Shown piece by piece: positions 41,917 to 56,500 of a stretch of 64,000 bases of DNA. Within the stretch, counting starts at the first letter, position 1. Every line of letters begins with the position of its first letter. The DNA comes from Diphasiastrum complanatum. Its lineage: Eukaryota; Streptophyta; Lycopodiopsida; Lycopodiales; Lycopodiaceae. The notes beneath the pieces were generated by a model, which searched no databases, had not been told where the DNA came from, and saw nothing but the letters and a program-made list of their open reading frames with translations. The DNA lies in the NCBI GenBank assembly GCA_029204225.1, contig CM055097.1:50284997-50348996 (forward strand), read 5' to 3'. The translations under genes were made by a program, and so were the position numbers.

Positions 41917-44900
41917 GATAATTTGATTCAGACCGTTTCCTATAGATTGCTTTAGGAACTTATTTCTAATTAAATTGCAATCCATGGTTGAAACACATGA
42001 TCAAATTTCTCAAAAATGAAACCTTTAAAATGTTTCAAAGTAGTATAGGAGCACAATCGTAGATTTTCTATTTCAAAATTGCAAAAGACATCATATAGAA
42101 AGTACCAATCAAGTATAGGGGCAAATCCATGCCATGTTGATACTTGTACCTATCGTATGGAGAATAGGTGATGTACAATTTTCGTAACTCTTGAGCATAT
42201 CCATGCTTTCCAAGAGCACGCCAGCTATCTTCCTGTTTTATAAGCTTTACAACCTAATCGTGTCTAATTTAGAAGTAGAACAATAAATGTGTGCATTCAT
42301 AATTAGTAAAGAGTTCTACCCATAACATTCACAATAGGATTAGGGCAAATCCATGTCGTTCCAGTCCCTACGAATGTGATATCTCTTGCACAAATCCATG
42401 TGCCTTTAAGAGCAACTAGGTTATCAACTCTTGCTATACTAAAGATTACCCAACACATTATTAGGTTAACAATCCTATATGTTAAGGCGTTATTCTATGA
42501 GGTATGAGCAAATGTTAGAATTGGTTCAATTTTTTATTTTTTTTGAATGTAGGCAAGGCAGACCCAATACCTTACTTAATAGCATCTTATCTATTACATT
42601 ACCGAATCCATTCATATAGCTTACAACCACATTAATGTTTGCAATAATGCAACCAAATTACGTTTTAATGCACCAACCTGAATAGTTGTCATAAAGGAAT
42701 CATGAGAGGAAGTCATAATTGTTCATGATTGTTCAAGGATGTCTCCTTCAGAAAACAACTTTTGACAAATCCGGGTCTATGTATTGAAATACGTTTCAAC
42801 AAGCCCCAAGATAGTGTTCTTATCTTATGATACGTCATACAAAAATATGTTCCTTCGGATCCTATGTGTTCTTATCTTATGATAGTTTTAGAAGCATAAC
42901 ATTACATACACTTGTTTTTTTCCAATAGAAGTGTTTGCCATATATATACATACTTGGATCGACGAATTTCGAAGTGTTTTGAATAGAGTTGAAGACTCAA
43001 GTGTCAATAATGAATCGCAACAAGGGCTAAAGGACATACATTTCATTTGTCATGTAAACACTCATTCACTATGTGAATCATCATCAAAAATAACATAAAT
43101 GTGGTTGAAAAAACAGCTGCTTGGTTGTTGTCTATCAGCGATGGTCTACCAACAAGCATTTTAGAAAATGGAATTCATTAAAGTTGCCCAACCAACGATG
43201 ATAGGCAAATGCATAAAGTCATAAGTGTATATCATTCCAATGCATTATAAGAGAAGCATTCCATTGCTGTCCATGCTTTATTCTGTGTGCTAAACATATG
43301 TAAACATTTCAAATCAAAAGTATGTGCACATGTTGTGCGATTTCGTCACATTTGGAGCACGCTACACATGTTGTCCAAACGCTAAAAATTATCTATCAAA
43401 CTGATAGTTTACATACTAATGAAGCAATTTGAGGCATTGCTAGAAACCAACTTGTCAATTCTTTTTGTGGTTCGCGCTTCAAAAGCACCAATCATTTTAG
43501 AAATTAGCATACTAATTTAGCATTACAAAGTATAGCTAAGAACTAGCGTATTGTATATGTATGTAGGTCACGCTCTAGCACTAGTATCCTTCCATAATTT
43601 GTAGTAAGAAAAACCTTTCTTGACATAATGTAGACGTAGTTAACTACAAACCAACAATAAGCATGAGGATCATAGCAAAAGATCTCTTACCATGAGATAT
43701 TTGGTAGGTGAATTCCTGCAGGTAGATGGGCTCCACTGATCAAGCCTCCTTTCAAGATAGGAGAGAGGAAGAAGGGTGGTGTGAATGTGGACATAGGTTA
43801 CTCTTATATAGATTTCACCCTTTCTCTTCCCGTATGAGATGAGGTTAAGCATACCTATCCAGAAAGTAATTGTTTTCATCTGTAGGATATACTAGGGTAT
43901 ATCTTGACCGTCCTTATCAAAAGTGAAGTTTGAAGGGGTATTGTATATCACCAATGTTAAGTGCGAGACCATTGTTCCTCAAGAGAATTAATGCAACCAA
44001 TATAAAACATACTGATAAATGTCGTAAAATGTAATTAGGTACCATCGATAAGAGAGAGAGAGAGAGAGAGAATTATGCCTCTACTGGACAACCATGATGT
44101 ACTTATAACTATAAAAGTTTCATGCATAAAGGAAAAAACCTAAATATGTCAAGATTGTCTACACAATCTCTAACTATGAAACCTAGTCAACATGTAGAAC
44201 CATCCAAAAGATCTTCAAACTCTTTAAGTGGATCAAAGATGATGTGAGAACTATTTTGGAACTGTAATAATATCAAATATTCGAGAGTATACCACTCATA
44301 AAGATGTATAAAAAATAGTTCATGATCATCATTCATGCAAGCAAGACAAATGAGAAAATTCTACACAATGCAGAGATCAATCTCCCTCCTCCAATATCAT
44401 CACCAAAATGAGGTATGTACATCAACTACTAAAATGGTGAAGTATTCAGCTCTATATAACTATATTATGCTGCATTTGGAAGGTTCTCGAAGTAGGGTTA
44501 AGCCTAAATCTCCACCATTCATCAAATCAATGGTCTAGATTGACTAGCTTGACAATGACCACATAATCTAATGACATATGTATATAAAACATTATAACAA
44601 TGTTATTTGGACCAACTTGGACCCCTCCCCATAATTTCCACACATGTGTCATCCACCTTGAACCAAACTGTTTCCATATTTAGAGCTCAAGTTGATCCTT
44701 GCCAATTAGACTAGTTTTTCACATTCCCTCTCAAATTCAACTTGGCCAAACAAACACCATAATCACCATCCATGCTTACCATAACCAAGATAAGACTTCT
44801 TTGATGAAGATCCTTTGAAAAACTTCAAAAAGCAACACTTGAGAAATTCCATACTTGCCTTTGCCCCTTTGCACCTCACTCTAAGTGAGTACATCACATA

Positions 44901-47530
44901 AAATATGAGCATTATAAAAAATGGAGTAGCAAAAATGATCAATTTTACTCCACCAAAATCCAAATAAGTAGATGATAAAACCATCCTCTTTGTGTCTCCT
45001 CCTTTGATCTGAACTTAAGGGGCTCTAGGTTTTCTTCACAAAGTCTCTTTCAACAATTAGCTCCCTAGTTCTCAACTACTCCCTCCCCTCCCACTTGGAC
45101 CAATATTTGAGACTTACCTCGTCATCTCCTTCCCCGCAGGGTCTTTGCTAGGTGAAAGGAGAGGCCACAAGTATAAAAAGACATGCTATTAGCAATGACA
45201 ATTTCATCTTCGTTTTTCTTTGGTCAATGGTTTTATTAATTTTGTGCCCTACTATTCCTTGCGATTGAAGGACCAATCCCTGGCCCCACCCCCAATCAAA
45301 CCTTTAGTGTGATCCTCAACTGGCAAAGTTGCAATTAATTCGGTGGGCCTTGTTCTTTTTATTTTATTTTTGTTTTGTCTTTTAAATCACCACTACACAC
45401 CCACAAAGTTGCAGCATGTGGCCAAATCGAGATACACGATTTTTTGGAAGCGCCTTTGCACAGAAAACAAGAAAAAAGTATATGACAAACATTTAAAGTT
45501 TGAACACAAACAGTATAGAAAAAGCCACTTTTCATATCTCAAGCATATTCTAAAAACGTCCTACTAGTCAAAGCAAGGTATGCGAAGTTTTACCAAATAA
45601 ACCATTGAGATGTTTTTGCCTTCACGAACATTTTGTGGATACCATTTTCTATTTTTGATATAGATGACTTAAGGCTGAAGACCACTCACCAAATGTGGGG
45701 CATATTTCTTTCGAAGCAATGACTAGCTAAGGAATCATGTGGCTATCGGCCACATGTCGCTATCTATCGTAGGTGAGGAGGCAACAAGGAAAGGGTGGCT
45801 CTACACTTGGACATGATTTAGGGCTAGAAACTAATGGAACATATCACAGACTAGGGATTTTCTACAGAATGTCACCATTGAAAGCGATTGGGAATCTTTA
45901 TTGTAATGCCAATGTCAAATGCTTAGTTTTATTTTATTTATGCTACATGTGCCTATAAGAGCAAAAATTTAAAGTAGATTTTAAAGTAGAGCCCCACAAC
46001 TCTTTGTCAATTATACCAACATAATTTGCATGTTTACCATGGCAACCAATCATTTGTTGTCCACATACATATAATGGCAGCAAAAAGAACAAGAAAAAAT
46101 TGCAAAAACTAATAATTTCGCACCTGTCATTGTGTGGAAATATTACAAAACAAAATTAATGTGAATAGTTGACTGACTAGGGCATCATGACCAGGGTAGT
46201 GAATGCAAAAAATCCTTGTCATGGCTTATTTTAGGTAAAGCCATTGGGCTTGGCTTTAACCCTTTGGGCGCTTGCCCTTGGGCAAGTGCCATAAGGAGTT
46301 ATGACCCATAATATGTCTATAAAAAGCTTTGGGGTATGTTACATGCTATAAAAAGTTTAAATCATGGGCCTTCAAAAAATCTATGCCATAAGGTAAAAAC
46401 ACTTTGCCAATATTTTATGCTTAGGAAATGATTTTTAGTGAACTTTCACGAGGTTCAATGACTGTTCAATAATGGCTGTAAAAACCTCATAATTTTACAA
46501 CTATCTTATCTAGCATAAGGAATATTTTAGTGGCCATTTCACCGAAACTTCAAATTTGACTTGGCCTAACAACCTTGCCATAGTTTTATAGCCATTTTAC
46601 CAAAGGAAAAATCAATAAAAAAACTTTTATGAAAAGGAAAACATAACTTGAAGAAGCCTTTAAGTGTAAAGGATGGCAAAGTTGACCTTTCTTATGGCCA
46701 AATTTTTAAGGGTCCCATATTTGACTTTTTATGGATTGTATTATTCTTTAGAAGAATTCTTGATCGAAGTTTTTGTGACATATTACACTTGGTAAAACAA
46801 CTTTAAAATCAAATGGGGGTATAAAGATCACTAATAAAACTTTTCACAAGTGTAAAGGATGCAAGGGAGATAAATTATGGGTACTACTTACTCATCTTAA
46901 TGTATTCTTGCTTCTCAAATTTCTTCACAACCCACCATTTTGTGAGCATAATGTTCTTGTGAAAATTTCTTCATGGTCTTGAGAATTCATAATAGGCCAC
47001 TAAAAAAGGTGAGAGCATTTTGAGATTTCATATGATGCCCTTCATTTTTTCACAAGAAAATTTTCAAAATAGATACGCATTAAAGTTCACACCTTCCAAT
47101 TCACAAGATTCATGAAGAAAGTAGTGAACTAATACTTTTTTGTGGCACTACAAGGTTGTGGTATTTAATTTCCTTGAATGATTCACAATAATATTTCAAG
47201 TAGATCTTGTACTTGATCATGAGATGTGCCTTCAATTTTATAGCGTTTATGAAAGTTGGAAAAAAAAAATGCCACCTTATAATCAATAAGGGTGCCATTC
47301 TCCTTGTGATCTTTTTTGTAGTTTCTCGAGGAAGACGTTTTTTTGGCACAATTTAATGCTCAATGCAAAAAACAACATCAACATTTTGCAAGGATCTTTG
47401 ATCATGTGTTAAAATGCCACTCTTTATGTGATATAGTGATATTTTTTTGGAAAGTCAGCTTTTCAACTTGATCTAGATTAGAAAAATAGGACTAGGCAAT
47501 TAGGATTGAAAAATAGAGAAAATAAGGTAA
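41917..47530. other. Anonymous AT-rich sequence, no gene recognised
   Basis: 5.6 kb with no recognisable coding domain on either strand; the few open frames of 60-85 codons lack any family signature. A short GA run lies at 44051-44071. A 7-bp stem hairpin CTTGCCC-TT-GGGCAAG is at 46271-46286. It is probably old, eroded repeats and intergenic DNA. Confidence 0.55.
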
Positions 47531-47532
47531 CA

Positions 47533-49326
<1,794 letters not shown>

Positions 49327-49442
49327 ATGAGCACTGTGGCAATTCATCCTCAAAAAATATGTAAGGTCAAGCTGGATCTGGATCGTGTTGTTAGAGGCGT
49401 TTGGCTTCACAAAGGGTGCATTTTAAAGCGAGAAGAATCTGA

Positions 49443-49746
49443 ACACAGAGCAGATTCAACATGGGGACATGCGCTTCTCATTCCCAGCACAACCATGAGA
49501 AAAATCAGCATAGAAGGTTGGGGCGTGAAAGAATGCCCCATGGAAAGCATCGCCCAAAACGGGCAGCAGTGGGGGTCGGGAGCAATGGGATTAGCCACAA
49601 GGCTGAGGAAGCCCTGACTCTTGCTGATGGAAATCTCAGTTCCCAAACAGTAATAGCTAGGAGGGAATCCTCCAGTGGGGCTATCCAACTGCAACAACAA
49701 CTAGACAATCATACAGGTATCGTTCAGCAGGATCTTGTCTCATCTT
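49443..49746 (+). pseudogene. Possible terminal exon of a host gene, unidentified
   Basis: An open frame from a TGA at 49440 to a TAA at 49746 has a non-repetitive, protein-like composition (HKAEEALTLADGNLSSQTV, RRESSSGAIQLQQQL) and a higher G+C feel than its surroundings. A plausible 3' splice acceptor CATTCCCAG ends at about 49489, directly before CACAACCATGAG in frame. It resembles no retroelement domain. An overlapping frame (49327-49617) also exists. I cannot name a family; it may be a gene scrap captured by a repeat or chance. Confidence 0.3.
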
Positions 49747-49993
49747 AAGTCCTATCATTGTGCCGATCGCGTGTGACGAAGGCCTTGCCACTCCAGCTTA
49801 GGAGTAGGCTTTCCTTTCTTCTGGCCCTTCCTAAAAGATGTCAGTCTGGACGAAGAAGCTATATTGCAATCTATCTGTTCATCGCCACTTCTACGTTTTA
49901 TGTAACAAGCTTTAGTCTAGAAGTTTAGGTACATATGCATCTGCATCATGCAATTGCAAGATGCCAAGGAATTATATAATTTCTCACGTTTCA

Positions 49994-49994
<1 letters not shown>

Positions 49995-50059
<65 letters not shown>
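49995..50059. repeat. Compound microsatellite (GT)n-(GA)n
   Basis: About 18 bp of GT followed by about 46 bp of GA. Confidence 0.97.
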
Positions 50060-50062
<3 letters not shown>

Positions 50063-50455
50063 GAGTTGTAATGCCAAAAATTGCATAGAGTGGAAACATC
50101 CCACCACCCTCCCATAAAGTGTCATGACGGCCAATATAATTTCTGGCATAGTAGCAACGGATCTTGATTTGAACCCTTCAGGATTGATTAGGATCTTTTA
50201 TTATTTGTTTTTGGAAAAGTAGTTTCCAAATGTCACTAGGTTGCTCAAAATTTGTGCATATTGCTAGACATTTGTGTATTCACAACATGATGTAACATCT
50301 TAATTCTTTAAAGTCTTGAACACATGGTTTTTTCCAATATAATTTAGTGGTTTGTAAGTTCTACTGGATGTTAATTAAGAAATATTTCTAGGTAGGTGCT
50401 CATTTTACAGACAAGTTAGTAGTTACGGAAGAATATCACTGTCGTACCATAGGGT
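50060..50455. other. Noncoding stretch, no gene recognised
   Basis: About 400 bp without a coding signature. It leads into a fossil Ty3 RNase H. Confidence 0.5.
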
Positions 50456-51300
50456 GCTGAAGTTTAGCATAGTTTTGAGGCCTTCAAGGAGGTGGTGGCC
50501 ACAAGTCTAGTTCTCAAGATTGTTGATAACCAATAATCATTTTACCTAGAGACAGCTGCAAGTGGCATTGCCGTAGGTGCATTGCTGAGCCAAGAAGGTA
50601 GACCAACCAACAACTCTTGAAAGTAAAATGTTGACATTAGCTCAATACAGGTATCTGATATAGGATCACGAGTTGTATGTTATTGTATCGGCACTTAAGG
50701 TATGGTGACATTATTTATACAATGCAGAGTTTTATGTGTACACAGACAATCATACTTTAAAGTATTTTTGCACTCAGCTAGATTTGAAGGGCCGCCGAGC
50801 TCCATAGGCTGAGTTGATGCAAGAATTTCATTTGGAAATTCACTTTCGAAGGGGAAGGAAAATGTGGTTGCTGATGCACTATCATGGATATTCCATCAGA
50901 TGAGCTTTATTGTAGTTGACAGTGATCTCATGGAGGAGATCAAGAGGCTTAGTGAAAGGACCCACATTGTTAGCGTGTGTAGCTTGATGTGTGCAAGATA
51001 ATCAACCAAATGGAAAAGTCAGCTTTATTGGTTGCTTTCGTAGAGGCACACATCAGTATGTATCTACATACACCACGAAGAAGGTATGCTGTTAAGAAAT
51101 GGAAAAGTACTCATGCTAGATGTGAAGGGATCTTTGTTGTAACATACTTCATGAATGCAATAATAGTCCCAGTGCAAGGCACCCTGGTAGTGATAAGACC
51201 AATGAGCTAGTAAGACGATATTATTTTTGGCCATGATTGTGACAAGATGCAAGGGAGTACGTCCAACATTGCACGACCTGTACTGAAAATTCTAAGGGGG
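50456..51300 (+). pseudogene. Fossil Ty3 RNase H-integrase fragment
   Basis: Readable with many frame changes: FEAFKEVVATSLVLKIVDNQ, YLETAASGIAVGALLSQEGRP (RNase H opening, family Asp replaced by Ala, about 50547-50610), VVADALSWI (about 50865), then SDKTNELVRRYYFWP (about 51188-51232) and AREYVQHCTTC (about 51247-51280) from the integrase zinc domain. It is older and more eroded than any other pol fragment here. Its type is chromovirus-like by wording. Confidence 0.8.
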
Positions 51301-52347
51301 GAAGTGGTGGGGACATCAAGGATAGTAAGTGTGCTTTGAAATGTATTTTGCAGTTAGGGTTTTTGAAAATCCCCGGGAATAATTGCTTAATTCGGGATTT
51401 TAATCTTCTGAATAGAATTCATTGAATTCGTAATAGATATCTTTGCAACCATGAGATGTTCCTCAGGTTTGGATGTAATTTTGTGATCAGGGAAGTAGAA
51501 ATTGGACACTATCACATTGGACCTGTTAGTGGTGATAGAAGCTTATCCCTGGAGATAATTCTCGCGAATTAGTAGGGATTAGAAGCATATCACTAAGTTC
51601 GAAGGGTTGTTAATGTGAGGGTGAGCTGTGTTGATTCTTCTACTTAAATCTGTTATATCCATTTGAAAGACATGTCAGTCATCCAAATAAATGGATTCTT
51701 CAGTTTTTGGTAGTGAAGGATAGTTTCCTATAGGGATTATAATGGATCTCTAGAAAAGTCAGATTAAGGTGGGGTTAAGGATCTTTTTGGAGGGAAAGCT
51801 GGTTTATGGGACATCAATAATTCGTAAGGGGAGGTTCTAGGACCATAAGGATCTGATTGACAATGGTAGGCTTCAATAATTATCGGATGTCAATCTAAAA
51901 CCATTGGTCAAATTTTATGTATTTTGTGAAATTTTGAGGGTTAATCCGGATCCCAAGTGGGTATCTCATCATTTACAAAGTCGGAAACCCTTAAACCTAT
52001 TTCTCACTTTCTTGAATTCCTACTTCTTAATAAATTTCTCAGATACAAGACTTCAGATTGATTTACATGATTCTTTCTAGCATGAAGTTATTCTTCTAAA
52101 AGATTGTTGTCATCATGTGAATTACTACTTGTATGAATAAGGCTTGGAGTTCAGGTAAATTCCAAGGTGATTGTGTTTCAATTTCTGAAACCCAGGTGAT
52201 CTCTTTTTGCATAGATGGATTTCAGATGAATGATAGTTACGGTCACTTAGGTTGAAAATGTTTGAAAGAAAGGCGTCCCAGACTCGCTCGAGTTGTTTTT
52301 CTAGAACGGACTCCTTTAAGAACGATGCCTCAAGTATTGGGGGTCTG
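51301..52347. other. Anonymous sequence, insertion site of element G at its right end
   Basis: No domain is readable after the integrase zinc region. It ends in GTCTG, the target sequence duplicated by element G. It may contain further pieces of the fossil element. Confidence 0.5.
52343..52347. repeat. Target-site duplication GTCTG, left copy
   Basis: Directly before the 5' LTR of element G; identical to 58666-58670. Confidence 0.95.
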
Positions 52348-52551
52348 TGTTACGAGCTCGTAACCAGTGCCGAACCCTAGAGAACACAGATAGGTCAGAT
52401 ACCACAGTCAGGGTCGTGTCCAGCGTACATGACCAACAGGGCAAGACAGTGTGAGTAGTGTGCCCCAGCACGGTCCATAGCCATGGCGGGCCTAACACAG
52501 CCTAGGGACCCTGTCAGCAGGATAGGGCCCCCAGTTGGGTCCCGACGTGCA

Positions 52552-52580
52552 GTCGGCCACGTCAGTGCCATGTGGCCGAC
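52552..52580. promoter_or_regulatory. ACGT-core inverted repeat in the 5' LTR (one arm mutated)
   Basis: GTCGGCCACGT, 7-bp loop, then ATGTGGCCGAC. The first arm with flank contains CCACGTCA, an ACGT-core element of the bZIP type. The second arm held a G-box in the 3' LTR copy but reads CATGTG here. Binding by bZIP or bHLH factors is inferred from known plant motifs, not shown. Confidence 0.55.
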
Positions 52581-52630
52581 ACTTGGCAGTAGCATGCTAC
52601 CAGTCCTCACACTGGGCTAGGAGGGGCTTA

Positions 52631-52640
52631 CTCTATATCA
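52631..52640 (+). promoter_or_regulatory. TATA-like box of the 5' LTR (element G)
   Basis: CTCTATATCA about 75 bp before the LTR end, the only good TATA candidate in the LTR; the same sequence is at 58591-58600. Transcription of the element would start some 30 bp downstream. Confidence 0.55.
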
Positions 52641-52706
52641 GGGAGTAGGCAAGGTTGGGTGGATCAGTTAGTGTTTGCCCTACTGTGGTGTTAGGATCTA
52701 TTACAC

Positions 52707-52720
52707 TGGTATCAGAGCCA
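52707..52720 (+). promoter_or_regulatory. Primer-binding site of element G (tRNA-iMet)
   Basis: TGGTATCAGAGCCA, one base after the LTR; complementary to the 3' end of initiator tRNA-Met. Confidence 0.95.
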
Positions 52721-53508
52721 TCTCCATTCTAGGGAGTTTAGGACAGCAGTAGAGAAAGCTATCAGAAGATAGAAAGTGTTTCTCAAATTCTCAGAGAGGA
52801 ATAGAGGAGGAGGATCGCTGTAGGAGCAGCCTTCAAACTTCTGATTTCCACTGAGAAATCACAGTAGCAAGGAGTCAGATTCCAAGTGTAGGTAACTCGC
52901 TGAAAAAACAGCTGTTTCTCACTGACTTCAGAGGATTCTTCGTAGTTTTCCCAGCGAAATTAGAGTAGGAAGAAGCCAGCACCTCCATCGCTGTACAGTC
53001 AGAGACCTACATACGATTTCCAGGGAAAAAGTTACTGGTTTTCAGCGAGTTGGAAGCCAAAAAAGAGGAGCAGGGCCAGCGCTGCCAGTGCTTCTGAAAA
53101 TCTGGTTTTTCAACAAGTTTTTGGGCCCCAACGTCAGAGATTTGGAGCAAGAAGATTTCTACCAGATCAGCGAGTAGGAGACTTCTGAAATTTCAGAACT
53201 CAGAAGGGTTTTTGGACTTCAGATTTGCCTTTTTGTGGACAAGTTGGATTGCAATCAGACCAGCGAGCTACTATCCTCAAAAAACCGGGAAATTTAGTAC
53301 CGTTTTGAAGCCTCAAACTGGCATTTTTCGGAACAACAGGTCTGAAATTTTGGGGAAAAGAGCTGAAAGGGTTCCTCTTCATTCTTTCTTTGGAAGTACA
53401 GTCCTCAGAAACAGCTAAGTCATCTTTCCTTTCCCTTGTACAGTTGTAAATTAGTCTTTTAGACTTTTTTCCTTCAGAAGTTAAGGTAGCTCTCTTTCAG
53501 TTTCGAAG
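52721..53508 (+). other. Untranslated leader of element G
   Basis: About 790 bp with no long open frame in the sense direction. It would carry packaging signals, but none can be identified by eye. Confidence 0.75.
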
Positions 53509-56500
53509 ATGACCACTCCTCAGGGACCTGATCAACCCCAGGAGAGAGGCTTCGACGAACTTGAAACAGAAGCCTTGGCTTACAGAAAAGGGAAGGAACC
53601 CATGGAAGTAGAAGAACAGGAACAGTTCGCCGAAGAACTCGACGAACTAGTTACCAAGGAGCAGTTCCTCCAATTGGTAACAGAAGTGGATGAACTGAAG
53701 CTGGCATTAGCCAATTTCAAGTCCAGTGTGGACGACTCGTTCGCTGAACTCAAAAACTTGATTTTGAGCTCCGCGAAAGGAAGCCTTCCCTCCACTTCTC
53801 AGTTATCCCCTTCTCCACTTCCATCAGTTTCGGGTGAGACTTTACGGTCTCACCCCAGTGTTTTTAAAGATTTAAAGCCTCCTACTTTTAATGGGGAAGA
53901 GAAGGATAGAAATGCAGATATTCTACAAACCTTCCTCAGCAAATGGAAGAACATTCATGCTCTTAAACAGACCCCTGACCATTTGCAAGCAATTGAGGCC
54001 AGTCTTTCTTTAGGGCCTATGGCCTATAAGTGGTGGTTAAATCTCCAAGAGACTGGGCAGACTCCCCGGTCATGGAAAGCTTTTGAAGAAGCTTTCCTAA
54101 GAGAATTTCTACCAGAGAATGAACTTGATAGAGCCTGGGAAGCCTGGGAAAGAACAGTAATGGACAAGTCCCTCATCCAATATATCTCGCAGTATCGAGA
54201 GGCAATTTTAAAGATTAAAAATATGGATGACTATCAAAAAATCAGAGGATTTGTCCGTGGCCTCAAAGATGAATATAAAGTAGAGGTCCAGAGAAACTCG
54301 CCTACTACCCTTGAGCAAGCTCTCAGATATGCTCAAATCTATGATGATTCAGTGGGTAGGAAGAGAGCGAGACAACAACCACTTTCTGAGCAGCTTCCTC
54401 AGAAAGACTTTCAATTTAAAAAGAAATTTTTAAAAAGAAAGAAAGAAGATAAATTTAAAGGTGAAGCTCCTCAGAAACGCCCTTCACTCATACAGCCCTT
54501 AAAACCAGATGATTTTGAGAAAGCCAAACAAGAACGTTTGTGCTTTGTGTGTATGGGCAAGGGACACACAGTCAGACAGTGTCCCAAGGGGCCTTTCACT
54601 AAAAAAGATAAGAAAGATAAAAAACAAGTTCATCTTGTTCAGACTGTATGTTTCCCCAGTGACTCGGCAGCTTCCGAGATCAAAGTGTATCATGAAGATC
54701 ATGAACACTGTTGCCAGCTGACCTCTGCAATGCTAGCGAGACCCTTCAGCTTTGGGCCGCATGACCTAGTACGTATGCATGGGAAAGTTGGTAACCAGTC
54801 AGTAAGAGTCATGGTTGATGATGGGGCAACCCATAATTTCATCAACCACACCCTGGTTAAAAAGCTTAAACTACCAGAAGTACCTAGTCAGCATAGGTAC
54901 ATAGTTTCATTAGCTAAGGGTGAAGATAAAAAAATATGGGAAACTATGGTAAGTAAGTTAAATCTTGGTATTCAGGGGTACCAAGATCAAATAAACTTTC
55001 AGATAATGCACCTGGATCGAACAGACATTGTTCTCGGGAGAGATTGGCTCTACAGTTTAGGACCTTCCCTCCACAGAAACTATCAGGAGAACACCCTCAG
55101 CTTTCAGTATAAAGGCCGAGAGATCCAGTTGCATGGGGAGCATGATGTTCCCAACAGTCCTATGGTCTGCAGTTCAGAGCTCTGTCAGCTAATCGGAGAC
55201 GAAGACCATCGGGTATTCTTATGTGACTTTCAGTTTATTCCTGAAGTTTCTATTTCCAGTTCTATTCAGCAGAAAATCAGTAAATTAGAAACTTTATTGT
55301 CTAAATTTAAAGATGTTTTTCCTAAAGATTTGCCACATGGTTTACCACCTAGCAGAGAGGTAGATCATGTAATAAACCTAGTACCAGGTACAGCACCTGT
55401 TTCTAAACCTCCGTATCGGGTCAGCCGAACAGAGGATGAAGAAATAACTAGGCAGTTAACAGACTATCTTGGGAAAGGCCAAATTCAGACCAGTAGTTCA
55501 CCATGGGCCTCACCAGTCCTATTGGTGAAAAAGAAGGAGGGGTCTATGCGTCTTTGCGTAGATTACAGAGCCCTCAATAAAGTCACAATTAAGAATAAAT
55601 ACCCTATGCCTCGGGCAGACGAGTTGTTTGATCAACTCGACGGGGCTAAGTTTTTCAGCAAAATAGACCTTAGATCGGGATATCATCAAGTCCGTATAAA
55701 ATCGGAAGATGTCTCGAAAACAGCTTTTAGGACTCGTCACGGTCATTATGAGTTTAAGGTGATGCCATTTGGGCTCACAAATGCTCCAGCTACCTTTATG
55801 ACCTTGATGAACAGTGTCCTCAGACCATACTTGGGTAAGTTTGTAGTCGTATTTTTAGATGACATCCTCATCTACAGCAAAACGAGGAAGGAGCATCTAA
55901 AACACCTCAGAAAGGTGTTTCGACTGCTTAGAAAGCATAGGCTTTATGCTAAACAATCCAAGTGTGAATTCTTCGTTGAAGAAGTAGCATATTTGGGCCA
56001 CATTATCTCTTCAGATGGGATCAAGATGGACCCAAATAAGGTTAAAGCCATACTCAGTTGGCTGAGACCTCAGAATATTTTGGAACTTCAAATCTTTCTT
56101 GGTCTGGCGGGATATTACAGACGATTTTTCAAGGAATATGCTCAGATAGCAGTCCCTATGACAAATCTCCTTAAGGGGAAGGGAAAGGAGTTCATTTGGG
56201 AGTCCGCACAACAGGAGAGCTTTGATGCTCTCAAAACAGCCTTAGCTACAGCACCAGTTTTAAAAGTCGTCGACCCCAATCAGTCATTTGTGGTCGAAAC
56301 AGATGCTAGCGACTTTGCAGTAGGTGCTGTGCTAACTCAGGGTGGACGACCAGTTGCGTTCGAGAGTAAAAAACTCGAGCCAGCACAGACTAGGTACAGT
56401 GCCTATGAAAAGGAACTCTTTTCTATAGTCCATGCCCTTAAGACTTGGAGGCATTATTTGTATGGTGCCAACTTTGAGGTCCTGACAGACCATGAGAGTC

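Larger units (their letters stand above)
52348..52705 (+). repeat. 5' LTR of element G
   Basis: Begins TGTTACGAGCTCGTAACC and ends ATCTATTACA. It contains a perfect 16-bp palindrome GTTACGAGCTCGTAAC at 52349-52364, an 11-bp inverted repeat around 52552-52580, and a TATA-like CTCTATATCA at 52631-52640, leaving a short R-U5. It differs from the 3' LTR only at 52571, where CACGTG has become CATGTG. Confidence 0.97.
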
